A stretch of 35,237 bases of DNA from Aeropyrum sp. (GTDB lineage: Archaea; Thermoproteota; Thermoprotei_A; Sulfolobales; Acidilobaceae). The first letter of the stretch is position 1; each line of letters begins with the position of its first letter. A program made the translations under genes and the position numbers. Positions 1 through 7,103 of this stretch are shown here, piece after piece. Below the pieces are notes generated by a model. The model had not been told where the DNA came from, made no database searches, and saw only the letters and a program-made list of their open reading frames with translations. The DNA is taken from positions 1 through 35,237 of the forward strand of contig WAKF01000017.1 in assembly GCA_015523465.1 (NCBI GenBank), in the 5' to 3' direction.

Positions 1-762
1 GAAGAAGTTATCGTCCCTCTTAGAAGGTCTATAATAACAGCGTTCAAGCTTGAAAAGGCCAATTTAAACGAGGTTCGAGGATTTTCCTTTAAAGGGCCAC
101 CTATTATGATCCTTTCTCCCCTCTGGATGATGTCGTGGGGGATACATGAGATCCTTGAAGGGATAATATTTCTTAGACACCCTGACATAGGGGCTGTTGG
201 CAAGCCTAGAGAGATAAGAGGGTCCATGTATCTTAGCGAAAGAGCTGAAAATCTAGGCGAGGTCTTATTGACTCTTCAAGCTAAGAGTGGCTCGCTCCCC
301 GATCCTATAGTCTATGCACTTAAGAAGGGGTTTCCGGGGTTGACTGTCAGGCTAGAAATAGGGCTTGGAAGAGTAGCGCTTGTGGCGGAGGAGATGGGTG
401 TGAGGCTAAATCCCCCTAACATGCCTGACGGCCTCATAAAGCTATTGGCTATCGCTACTGCCGCGAGCCTGGAGCCTAGTGTGCTGCTCATTGACGAGCT
501 TGAGAACAGTATGCACGCTGAGCTGCTAGAGTTGGCTATTGATATGTTGAACAGGCTGGAGACTCCAGTCCTCATAGCGACCCACTCTCCCCTAGTAGTA
601 GACATGGTTGAGCCCGAAAGGGTGATAGTACTCTCCAAGGAGCCTGGAGGTCCTACGAGGGTTGAAAGGCTTAGTGAGAAGCGGGACTTACTTAGGAGGC
701 TGGAGGAGCTAGGTGTCTCGCTTGGAGATGCAGTCTTCCACAGCGTCACGAGAAGGGACTAG
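1..762 (+). CDS. OLD/AAA_21-type ATPase, C-terminal part (cut by window edge)
   Basis: The reading frame is open from the first base, so the N-terminus with its Walker A motif lies outside the window; the ATG at 106 is internal. What remains is the C-terminal half of an SMC/ABC-like AAA ATPase. It has an ABC-signature-like stretch (MPDGLIKLLAI), a Walker B segment (SVLLIDELENS) and an H-loop (IATHSP), the usual order in AAA_21/AAA_15 proteins. The next gene starts inside its last 50 bases and encodes a TOPRIM-like protein. An ATPase followed by an overlapping TOPRIM partner is the layout of split OLD nucleases and of PARIS-like (AriA/AriB) defence pairs. The family call is firm. The defence role is inferred, and the partner appears to be dead. 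Confidence 0.85.
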   Translation, partial: EEVIVPLRRSIITAFKLEKANLNEVRGFSFKGPPIMILSPLWMMSWGIHEILEGIIFLRHPDIGAVGKPREIRGSMYLSERAENLGEVLLTLQAKSGSLPDPIVYALKKGFPGLTVRLEIGLGRVALVAEEMGVRLNPPNMPDGLIKLLAIATAASLEPSVLLIDELENSMHAELLELAIDMLNRLETPVLIATHSPLVVDMVEPERVIVLSKEPGGPTRVERLSEKRDLLRRLEELGVSLGDAVFHSVTRRD

Positions 763-1285
763 CATTGCCCTTTTCGTCGAGGATACATATGGCGTCGACT
801 TTTACAGAGTCATCCTAGACAGGCTGAGGGACAACGGCTTGTTGCCTTCTCGTGTGAAAGTCAGGGTGGTTAGGCTGCCTTCAAGACGGTGTAATCCGGG
901 GCTTGAAAGCAAAATTGTGGCTAGGCTGGGCGGTCGCCACTATGACAAGGTAGTCATAGTTGTGGACTCCGACTTTAACCCTGAAGAGGCTAAGAGGAGC
1001 GTAGCTAGGCATTTAAGGAAGCTGTGTGGCATAGTGAAGTTAGTAGTCGTTGATCCAAGACATGAAGCTTGGCTATGACTAGGGCTCGGCGGCTCTCCAA
1101 GCCAGTGTAGGTCTAGACCTGAAGACTATATTTCGAGGCGTATTGGTAGGCTTTACGAAAAGAGGATGCTAGGGGAGCTAGCTAGGGAGATCGACGTGAA
1201 CAAACTGGCAGCAATAGATCCGGGCTTCGCTAGTCTAATACGCCTCCTAACCTGCAATCATGGAGTTTCGACGAGTGTTTGCTAG
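713..1285 (+). pseudogene. TOPRIM/DUF3226-DUF4276-like nuclease partner, interrupted by in-frame TGA
   Basis: The frame starts at GTG 713 (or ATG 728), overlapping the ATPase gene, and reaches TGA at 1076-1078 after 121 residues. The visible part looks like an OLD-type TOPRIM domain: a glutamate in FVED near the start, an Asp-x-Asp in IVVDSDF, then VVDPRHEAWL. Directly after the TGA the same frame continues for 68 codons (LGLGGSPSQCRSRPEDY onwards) to TAG 1283-1285, without any shift. HEAWL followed by a GLGG-like turn reads as one continuous domain, so a single nonsense change seems to have truncated it. A truncated but active product or a sequencing error are the alternatives. Selenocysteine is unlikely in a crenarchaeon. 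Confidence 0.65.
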
Positions 1286-1478
1286 ACCCCCTATTGAAGC
1301 GATAGCTGAAGCATGGACTGCTTGGCGCGGTTACCTGATCACCTTATTCCCTTGAAAGAGTTAGTGTCGATAGAGCATGTGTCTGAAGGGTTCTGAGGGA
1401 ACGTGGAGAGGGGTGTTGCCGCTAAGATTAAAGGGTTCTGTTAAAACGGTTTTATCTATAGTTTATTGCCAGTTGATA
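1286..1478. other. Intergenic stretch, nothing recognised
   Basis: This gap lies between the broken TOPRIM gene and the convergent surface-protein gene. Its right end (about 1440-1500) is A/T-rich with several TTTAT/TTTATAG tracts, which could act as termination or promoter signals. I see no credible coding sequence; the short forward ORF starting at 1377 has no SD and runs antisense into the neighbouring gene. Confidence 0.4.
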
Positions 1479-3539
1479 CTATTTATAGTTTGGGGGTACT
1501 ATTATGTAGAATGTCGTGTATGGCTTCCATCTCCACGCCGCCTTCTCCTTGAGGCTCACCTTTAGGACGTTGGGCTCCCCCTCCTTATATGCTTCCTCTG
1601 GGTACTCTACGACTAGGTATCCCTTGAGGGCCTTGTCCACGTATGCAGTCGTAGGGTTCTTCACTGTGTATTCTCCTTCGACTACGTGGATCGCCTTGAC
1701 CGAGGCTCCAGTTAAGTCCCTGTTATCCCTTGGTAAGTCTACGTCTACTGTGAATAGCCTGTTTGTGTAGGGCATTGTGAATGGCACTACTACCTTGTAT
1801 CCCGGGAGGGCAAAGAACCTTGAGTCCCCTGGGGGCTGGATGGCGTTGCATAGCTTCACCTTCACGTGGTGTATTAGCAGGGCTTTCTCGTCGTAGACTG
1901 GGATCAGGTCCTTCTCGGGGTCTGGGGCCTCACCCTTGGGGTAGATGTAGAGGCTCACGCTACTATAGTACCTGAGCTTGAAGTCCACCTTGACCTGGGC
2001 TAGCCCTTCTCCGAGGTCCTCTAGCGTGACCTTATGGACTATCGGCGGGTTACCCTCGCCCCTATGCGATATCGCCAGGATCTCTATCCCCTCGAGGACC
2101 TTGGGGTCTGTGTAGGCCATAGAGTAGACTATACTCCCTACGCTCCAGCCATCCTCGCTGCATACAGCAGTTACGGAGTCGCCGGGCATGTTTAGGGAGA
2201 AGCCCTTGCCAGAGGGTATTATGTGGCCTAGCACGTAGACTGTGGGCACACCCTCAACCATCGTAGCCGCCAACGGCGCTTTGTAGAAGTTCTCGGGTAG
2301 CAAGGCCTCAACACCGTACCCAGCCCCTTGTGCTGAAGCCTCCAGGACCTCTAGGGCTGGGAAGAAGTCGCCCCCCGCCACCACAGTTATAGGGGCTAGC
2401 GTGGCGGAGCTAATGGCTAGCGAGAGGGTGAAGCCCGACACGGCCCCCAGCACAGCGGTTAGAGGGAGTACTACTATGGCGAATAGCGCCGAGAGGAAGC
2501 CCAGGAAGAGCGATAGTAGGCCTCCACCATCTCTAGGAGGCTTCCTTAGCCCAGCGTCTAGCACCAGCAGGGAGGTCCTACCGTCCTCACCCTCACCCCT
2601 AACAACAATGATCAGTTGCCAGGGAATGTTACCGCTACTCACCTCCTCCGGGACCTCTATCCTCACCCTAGCCTCGAAGGGCGGGGTTCCAGAGGCGTTT
2701 ACTATAGACACCTTGGGCCTCGTTACGTAGGCGTGCTCAACAGCCGTGACTGCAAGCGTGACCCTAGAGCTGTAGCCGCCTATAGGCTCAACCCTAACAG
2801 GCAACTCAACAGTCTCGCCAGGCCTCAAGACTACGGGCCCCTCTACCAGGGGTCTGAGCACGAAGCCAGGGCTTGGTAGGACCTTTACTGTGAGTAGCGT
2901 GAAGGACGCAAGCCTCTCGTCATCGTCTAGGAAGGCTAGGAGTATAGGGTGGATGCCCGGAGGCGTCTCATCAGAGACGCTTATCCTGACTCTGACAACG
3001 TCGCCTTCAACCTCGAACCCTCCAACATCTACCCCCTTAACCTCGCGGATGCCATACACGCTGCTATACCTGCCTAGAGCTAGAACCCTATCAATAGACC
3101 CCTCATAGCCACCCCAACTATAGACCCTAAAGACAGCCTCACCTTCGCTCCCAGGCTTCATCACGAGCCCTACAGTCACAGGCGTCACGCTGAAGTAGGG
3201 CGGAGTGCCATCCTTGAATAGGCTTGCAAAGGCACTTGTAGCCTCGGTAGCTGTAGTCCCGGTGGCCTGATCTGCTGTTCCAGTGGCCTCGGTAGCTGGC
3301 GTTGTTTCACCGGCTACAGTGGTTACCGTAGCTGTAGGGGGCGTCTCATAGCCTTGTGGAGTAGTCGTGGTTGCCGGAGGGGTTTCAGGCGTTGCCGGGG
3401 GCGCAGGGCTCTCGGGAGCCCTTGATCCGCCGCTTTCTGAAGGAGACTGCAATAAACCGCCCATGAACGCACCTAGAACTAAGACCACAGCGATTATGAC
3501 GACAGCCTTAAAGATCCTCCCCAGAGCCCCCATACCCAA
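1479..3539 (-). CDS. Large membrane-anchored cell-surface protein with Thr/Pro-rich stalk
   Basis: This is a 686-residue protein of unknown function. Residues about 8-30 form a hydrophobic N-terminal anchor or signal segment (FKAVVIIAVVLVLGAFMGGL). A stalk of about 80 residues rich in Thr, Ala, Pro and Ser follows, a likely O-glycosylation region. Two beta-rich, Ig/NEW3-like segments come next (around residues 115-325), then a strongly hydrophobic stretch (about 340-395) that probably spans the membrane once or twice, and a beta-rich C-terminal domain ending IIVPPNYK. The start is uncertain: TTG 3539 sits 5 nt after GGAGG, while ATG 3533 sits 11 nt after it. A role in the cell envelope or adhesion is inference. 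It faces the broken ATPase/TOPRIM pair and has its own upstream region. Confidence 0.8.
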   Translation of the reverse strand: MGMGALGRIFKAVVIIAVVLVLGAFMGGLLQSPSESGGSRAPESPAPPATPETPPATTTTPQGYETPPTATVTTVAGETTPATEATGTADQATGTTATEATSAFASLFKDGTPPYFSVTPVTVGLVMKPGSEGEAVFRVYSWGGYEGSIDRVLALGRYSSVYGIREVKGVDVGGFEVEGDVVRVRISVSDETPPGIHPILLAFLDDDERLASFTLLTVKVLPSPGFVLRPLVEGPVVLRPGETVELPVRVEPIGGYSSRVTLAVTAVEHAYVTRPKVSIVNASGTPPFEARVRIEVPEEVSSGNIPWQLIIVVRGEGEDGRTSLLVLDAGLRKPPRDGGGLLSLFLGFLSALFAIVVLPLTAVLGAVSGFTLSLAISSATLAPITVVAGGDFFPALEVLEASAQGAGYGVEALLPENFYKAPLAATMVEGVPTVYVLGHIIPSGKGFSLNMPGDSVTAVCSEDGWSVGSIVYSMAYTDPKVLEGIEILAISHRGEGNPPIVHKVTLEDLGEGLAQVKVDFKLRYYSSVSLYIYPKGEAPDPEKDLIPVYDEKALLIHHVKVKLCNAIQPPGDSRFFALPGYKVVVPFTMPYTNRLFTVDVDLPRDNRDLTGASVKAIHVVEGEYTVKNPTTAYVDKALKGYLVVEYPEEAYKEGEPNVLKVSLKEKAAWRWKPYTTFYIIVPPNYK

Positions 3540-3543
3540 GATT

Positions 3544-3556
3544 GCCTCCGAGAGGC
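3544..3556 (-). promoter_or_regulatory. Hairpin covering the Shine-Dalgarno of the surface-protein gene
   Basis: The inverted repeat GCCTC-CGA-GAGGC (plus strand) lies directly before the start codon. On the transcript its right arm contains the only strong SD (GGAGG). Pairing would hide the ribosome site, a possible translational control. A second perfect hairpin (CCCTCG-CAT-CGAGGG, 3585-3599) and the palindrome GGCTATAGCC lie further upstream in the same leader. The stems are seen directly; the function is inferred. Confidence 0.35.
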
Positions 3557-3654
3557 AGAGAAGCCAGGGCTAAGCACCGAAGCACCCTCGCATCGAGGGG
3601 GCTTCAGGCTATAGCCCCGGGCCCCCTGCCTCCAGGACCCTCCTTAAGCCTCTG

Positions 3655-3666
3655 AATCTATTTAAG
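3655..3666 (-). promoter_or_regulatory. Probable TATA box for the surface-protein gene
   Basis: On the minus strand this reads CCCTTAAATAGA, a good crenarchaeal TATA match. A start about 25 nt downstream would give a leader of roughly 90-100 nt, long for this genome, which contains the hairpins described above. Confidence 0.4.
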
Positions 3667-3715
3667 GGTTTCTAGCTTGGGAGAGGCCTCCAGAATAGTG
3701 AGTGTAGTGTCTGCG

Positions 3716-3804
3716 TGGCGCCGGGGGCGGGATTCGAACCCGCGCGCCCCTTGCGGGGCAACGGGTCTCCAGCCCGTCCCCTTGGACCGCTCGGGCACCC
3801 CGGC
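3716..3804 (-). tRNA. tRNA-Ser (anticodon GGA)
   Basis: Minus-strand reading gives a full class II tRNA. The 7-bp acceptor is GCCGGGG/CCCCGGC. The anticodon stem ACGGG/CCCGT encloses the loop CTGGAGA with anticodon GGA, and a long variable arm typical of tRNA-Ser follows. The T arm is GCGGG-TTCGAAT-CCCGC, with discriminator G and an encoded CCA (3716-3718). No intron is visible. It lies just downstream of rps10, the usual final member of the crenarchaeal str cluster, so it is probably co-transcribed; an A/T element near 3833-3841 could alternatively be its own TATA box. Confidence 0.95.
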
Positions 3805-3869
3805 AACCTGCCAGGTATAAGAATGGGGTGGAGGGTTTATTGGGCTTCCGCCCTCCCCAGAGCGTTCCT

Positions 3870-4184
3870 TCACGACATCTGCTTGATCTCTATGTAGACG
3901 TTCTCCGGCACCCTAATCCTCATAAGCTGCCTGAGCACCCTCTCGTCGGCCTCCAGGTCTATAAGCCTCTTATGTATCCTAAGCTCCCAGTGATCCCAGT
4001 ACTTACTACCCTCCCCGTGCGGTAGCCTGAATATTGGCACTTCCAGACGCTTTGTAGGGAGCGGTACGGGCCCTCGCATCCTTACGCCCATCTTCTGAGC
4101 TATCCTCCTAATCTCGCTCACAACCTCCTCCAGACTCTTCACGTCAGTACTCCAAAGCCATATCCTTATGAAGGGCATCGCCAC
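3870..4184 (-). CDS. rps10: 30S ribosomal protein S10
   Basis: This 104-residue protein aligns by eye along its whole length with archaeal S10. It has an N-terminal IRIWLWS strand, the central GPVPLPTKR loop characteristic of S10, and the C-terminal [14 protein letters not shown] strand. It belongs to the 30S head. It starts at GTG 4184 or at ATG 4178 two codons later. It follows tef1a by 119 nt and has its own TATA-like element at 4217-4222 (TTATAA), so it may be transcribed both separately and from the upstream operon. Order tef1a-rps10-tRNA-Ser is as in Sulfolobus and Desulfurococcus. Confidence 0.96.
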   Translation of the reverse strand: MAMPFIRIWLWSTDVKSLEEVVSEIRRIAQKMGVRMRGPVPLPTKRLEVPIFRLPHGEGSKYWDHWELRIHKRLIDLEADERVLRQLMRIRVPENVYIEIKQMS

Positions 4185-4215
4185 CCCACCCCCAAGTGGA
4201 TGCGGGGCGTGAAGG

Positions 4216-4224
4216 GTTATAATG
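4216..4224 (-). promoter_or_regulatory. TATA-like element upstream of rps10
   Basis: On the minus strand the sequence is CATTATAAC, about 35 nt upstream of the S10 start, giving a predicted leader of about 10 nt. This is a motif match only. Confidence 0.4.
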
Positions 4225-4303
4225 CTGGCGCTCTCCAGGTAAAATACCGCTCGTGTAGTGATCGTAGGCCTGTTTAAAGGATTTGAAGAGAGGTGATGCC
4301 GAC

Positions 4304-5617
4304 CTACTTAGCCTTTATGTCCACCTTCGCTGGCTTAACCTCGGTGACTATCCCAATGCCCACAGTCCTGTTCATGTCTCTCATTGCGAAGCGGCCTAGC
4401 TGTGGGAAGTCCTTGAAGGTCTCTATCACCATAGGCTTTATAGGCTTGAACTTCACTATGGCGGCCTCACCCTGCTTAATGAACTGTGGGTTCTTCTCTA
4501 CTACCTGGCCCGTCCTGGGGTCTAGCTTAGCCACTATCTCTACGATCCTCGCGCTCACGCTGGCTGTGTGCACGTGTATCACGGGCGTGTAGCCTACGGC
4601 GATGGCGCTGGGATGCCATATTACGATCACTCTGGCTGTGAACTCCTCCGCAACGGTCGGGGGCTTGTCTAGGTGGCCTGCTACATCACCCCTCCTAATG
4701 TCGCTCCTACTCACACCCCTCACTGCGAAGCCTATGTTGTCGCCCGGCTCGGCCTTAGGTAGGTCCTGGTAGTGCATCTGTATGCTCCTAACCTCGCCCA
4801 CCACGCCCGGAGGCATGAATACTACCTTATCGCCCACCTTCAGCACTCCAGTCTCAACCCTGCCTACAGGCACGGTGCCGGCGCCGGGTATGCTGTAGAC
4901 GTTCTGTATGGGTATCCTGAGGGGCTTGTCCACAGGCTTCTCCGGGGGCTTGAGCATGTCTAGGGCCTCAACTAGCGTGGGCCCGTTGTACCAGGGCATG
5001 TTGGGGCTCCTCTCGATCAGGTTGTCTCCCTTCCACGCGCTGACTGGTATGAAGGGTATCTTCTCGGGGTCGTAGCCTAGGCCCTTCATGAACTTCTTGA
5101 GTATAGCGACTATCTGCTCGTACCTCTTCTTATCGTAGTTAACGTCGGGCGCGTCCATCTTGTTAACAGCCACTATTATCTGGTTAATGCCCATAGTCCT
5201 GGCAAGCAGCAGGTGCTCCCTAGTCTGCCCCTCAGGGCTCATGCCAGCCTCGAACTCGCCCTTCCTAGCGCTAACCACCAGTATCGCAGCGTCGGCCTGG
5301 CTAGCCCCGGTTATCATGTTCTTAACGAAGTCCCTGTGGCCCGGGGCGTCGATGATCGTGAACACGTACCTCTTAGTCTCGAACTTCACGAAGGTAAGGT
5401 CGATCGTGATACCCCTCTCACGCTCCTCCTTAAGCTTATCCAGGATCCAGGCGTACTTGAACGACTCCTTACCCCTAGCCTTAGCCTGCTCCTCCAGCTC
5501 CTTCATCTTCTTCTCCTCGATGTAGCCCAGCCTGTAGAGTATGTGGCCTACCAGCGTGCTCTTACCGTGGTCGACGTGGCCTATAACCACCAGGTTAAGG
5601 TGAGGCTTTTCAGGCAT
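4304..5617 (-). CDS. tef1a: Translation elongation factor EF-1alpha
   Basis: This 437-residue GTPase delivers aminoacyl-tRNA to the ribosome. The P-loop GHVDHGKST lies at residues 13-21, the switch II motif DAPGH at 90-94, and the specificity motif NKMD at 152-155. Domains II and III follow with the usual GxxxVGRVETG and IHVHTA segments, and the length is normal for archaeal EF-1alpha. It starts at ATG 5617 behind a G/T-rich leader. A TATA-like TTTAAG at 5665-5671 could provide its own promoter in the 141-nt gap to rps7. It is third in the downstream half of the str cluster. Confidence 0.98.
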   Translation of the reverse strand: MPEKPHLNLVVIGHVDHGKSTLVGHILYRLGYIEEKKMKELEEQAKARGKESFKYAWILDKLKEERERGITIDLTFVKFETKRYVFTIIDAPGHRDFVKNMITGASQADAAILVVSARKGEFEAGMSPEGQTREHLLLARTMGINQIIVAVNKMDAPDVNYDKKRYEQIVAILKKFMKGLGYDPEKIPFIPVSAWKGDNLIERSPNMPWYNGPTLVEALDMLKPPEKPVDKPLRIPIQNVYSIPGAGTVPVGRVETGVLKVGDKVVFMPPGVVGEVRSIQMHYQDLPKAEPGDNIGFAVRGVSRSDIRRGDVAGHLDKPPTVAEEFTARVIVIWHPSAIAVGYTPVIHVHTASVSARIVEIVAKLDPRTGQVVEKNPQFIKQGEAAIVKFKPIKPMVIETFKDFPQLGRFAMRDMNRTVGIGIVTEVKPAKVDIKAK

Positions 5618-5663
5618 CCACTCACACCCCCATTCTCAGCCACAAACCATTTCAGATACTAAC

Positions 5664-5673
5664 CCTTAAATCG
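5664..5673 (-). promoter_or_regulatory. TATA-like element upstream of tef1a
   Basis: The minus-strand sequence CGATTTAAGGG lies about 50 nt upstream of the EF-1alpha ATG. It would allow transcription independent of rps7. Motif match only. Confidence 0.35.
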
Positions 5674-5758
5674 TTTCCCGCAGGGGGAGCGTTGAGATTA
5701 AGGTGGGTTTATCATGGGAGCCGGGTGGATGGGGTAGTGTTTGAGGATTAGGAGGAGG

Positions 5759-6364
5759 CTACCTGGAGCTCAGGGCTATCCTCTCGATCTCCTCCTTCTG
5801 CCTCACAGCATAGCTCCTCGGGTCGCCCCTAGCAGCTAGTATCAGCTCCTCAGCAAGGCACTCCTCTATGGGCTTGGGGTTGTTGAAGGCACACTGCCTA
5901 GCCCCGTCAGCGATCAGCTTTAGTGCCACGTCAACCCGCCTCTGGGGAGACACGTCTACCGAGACCCTATAGGTTATGCCTCCATAAGTTATCCTGGTGG
6001 TGTCCTCCCTTGGAGCCGAGTTCTCTATAGCCCTAACTAGGACCTGTATCGGGTTCTCACCCGTCTCAAAGTATATGATGTCGAAGGCGGTCTTCACTAT
6101 ATTGTAGGCCAAGTGCTTTTTACCTCCATTCCTCCCAGGCCTCATGAGCTTGTTCATAAGCCTCTCAACTATGGGAACCTCAGCCTTACCAAACCTCCTC
6201 TTCTCATGCCTCCCCCCTGTGTGCGGCAGCCACACGGGCTTAAGGTTAATGTACTTCTTGAGGCTAGGATCCCTGATCTCCACGCCAACCCAGCTCCACT
6301 TCCCAAACAGCCTTATCTGGTCGGGCCTAACCTCAACCCCTTCAGGGAGTTCAACCCTACTCAT
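5759..6364 (-). CDS. rps7: 30S ribosomal protein S7
   Basis: This is a 201-residue archaeal/eukaryotic-type S7, which organises the head of the 30S subunit at the E site. Recognisable blocks are [11 protein letters not shown], the helix region [12 protein letters not shown], the [18 protein letters not shown] segment and the C-terminal [20 protein letters not shown]. It starts at ATG 6364. In most archaea S12 lies immediately upstream; here S12 is 11.4 kb away and the neighbour is a divergent DUF151 gene. An element at 6404-6411 can serve as a TATA box for S7 with a leader of about 17 nt, so the gene seems to have its own promoter. Confidence 0.97.
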   Translation of the reverse strand: MSRVELPEGVEVRPDQIRLFGKWSWVGVEIRDPSLKKYINLKPVWLPHTGGRHEKRRFGKAEVPIVERLMNKLMRPGRNGGKKHLAYNIVKTAFDIIYFETGENPIQVLVRAIENSAPREDTTRITYGGITYRVSVDVSPQRRVDVALKLIADGARQCAFNNPKPIEECLAEELILAARGDPRSYAVRQKEEIERIALSSR

Positions 6365-6403
6365 ACCAATCCAGCCCAGAGCCTATGCAGGTACCAGGAA
6401 ACT

Positions 6404-6411
6404 CTTATACT
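6404..6411. promoter_or_regulatory. Shared TATA-like element between rps7 and the DUF151 gene
   Basis: The plus strand reads CTTATACT and the minus strand AGTATAAG; both fit a crenarchaeal TATA box. It sits 43 nt from the S7 start and 53 nt from the DUF151 start, with nothing comparable elsewhere in the 95-nt divergent gap. One element may therefore drive both genes. Confidence 0.45.
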
Positions 6412-6459
6412 TCTCGCCCGGGAAGGTAGAAGCTGAGGAGAGAGGAGAGGCGTAGAGGC

Positions 6460-6936
6460 TTGCCGCTACCCCCAGGTCACGGGCTGATAAAGGCTGTAGG
6501 GGTTAGTGCATACGCAAAGAGATTCGCCGACCCCAGGATCGGAGCCTACTACGAGGTGCCCGTGATAGAGCTGAAGCTAGAGAACGGCAGGCGCTTCCTT
6601 ATGAGTAACGTGCCTCCCGAGATTGTAGAGGCTATCCAGGTCCTAAACAACCAGCTTGATATACCCCGGAGACAGAGCATATACATTCTACTAATGCACA
6701 ATGAGGAGTTCAAGGACATACTCACGAGGAGCATAAAGGAGGTCATAATAGACGAGCTAGACGAAGCCAGGGGACTCTACACTGCAAGCCTAATACTCGA
6801 AGAAGACGGGTTCCACCTAACACTAAAAATGATACCTAGCCATGCAATATTCCTAGCACTCTTAGCGGGAAAACCAATCTATGTGAGGGAGGACCTAGTA
6901 GAAGAGGCCCCCTGGGACGAAGAGGAGGAGTTCTAG
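6460..6936 (+). CDS. Bifunctional-nuclease-domain (DUF151) protein
   Basis: This is a 158-residue protein of the DUF151/BFN family, known from plant and bacterial proteins with RNase/DNase activity and from many uncharacterised archaeal homologues. The signature is the C-terminal half: an ASLILEEDG strand followed by IPSHAIFLALLAGKPIYV, equivalent to the family's (R)PSDAIALALR-x-PIYV, and then an acidic tail (EEAPWDEEEEF). The family Asp of SDA is replaced by His here (SHA). The start is TTG 6460, nine bases after a GGAGAGG. It is divergent from rps7 and is the first gene of the block separating S7 from S12. Whether it belongs to the defence module or is an older neighbour is unclear. Confidence 0.8.
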   Translation: MPLPPGHGLIKAVGVSAYAKRFADPRIGAYYEVPVIELKLENGRRFLMSNVPPEIVEAIQVLNNQLDIPRRQSIYILLMHNEEFKDILTRSIKEVIIDELDEARGLYTASLILEEDGFHLTLKMIPSHAIFLALLAGKPIYVREDLVEEAPWDEEEEF

Positions 6937-7103
6937 AACTCGCCTTTAAGGCAATGCCCATAACCTCCCTCAGCCTAGATGGGAAGCTCATTAACATCCT
7001 TCAGGCTAATAGTGGATCTGGAGAGTCTCACATTAGTAGGGTCATTTAGTAGTACGAGAAATATTAGAAATGCGTTTGCTCTCCGGCATGACGGGCGGAG
7101 TAG
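6937..7103. other. Intergenic gap between convergent genes
   Basis: This stretch separates the DUF151 gene from the convergent DUF499 gene. I see no coding sequence, tRNA or clear target-site repeat. It marks the likely left border of the defence-type genes. Confidence 0.4.

Noticed and set aside
1076-1078. TGA as a selenocysteine codon in the TOPRIM gene
   Set aside because: Crenarchaea are not known to use selenocysteine and no SECIS-like element was evident; a nonsense mutation or sequencing error is simpler.
3230-3420. Repeat array (GTGGCCTCGGTAGCTG-like units) as a CRISPR or minisatellite
   Set aside because: The units are degenerate, in frame, and encode the Thr/Ala/Pro stalk of the surface protein; there are no spacers.
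3658-3897. ORFs on both strands across tRNA-Ser
   Set aside because: They arise from the GC-rich tRNA and contain typical tRNA-derived translations; not genes.
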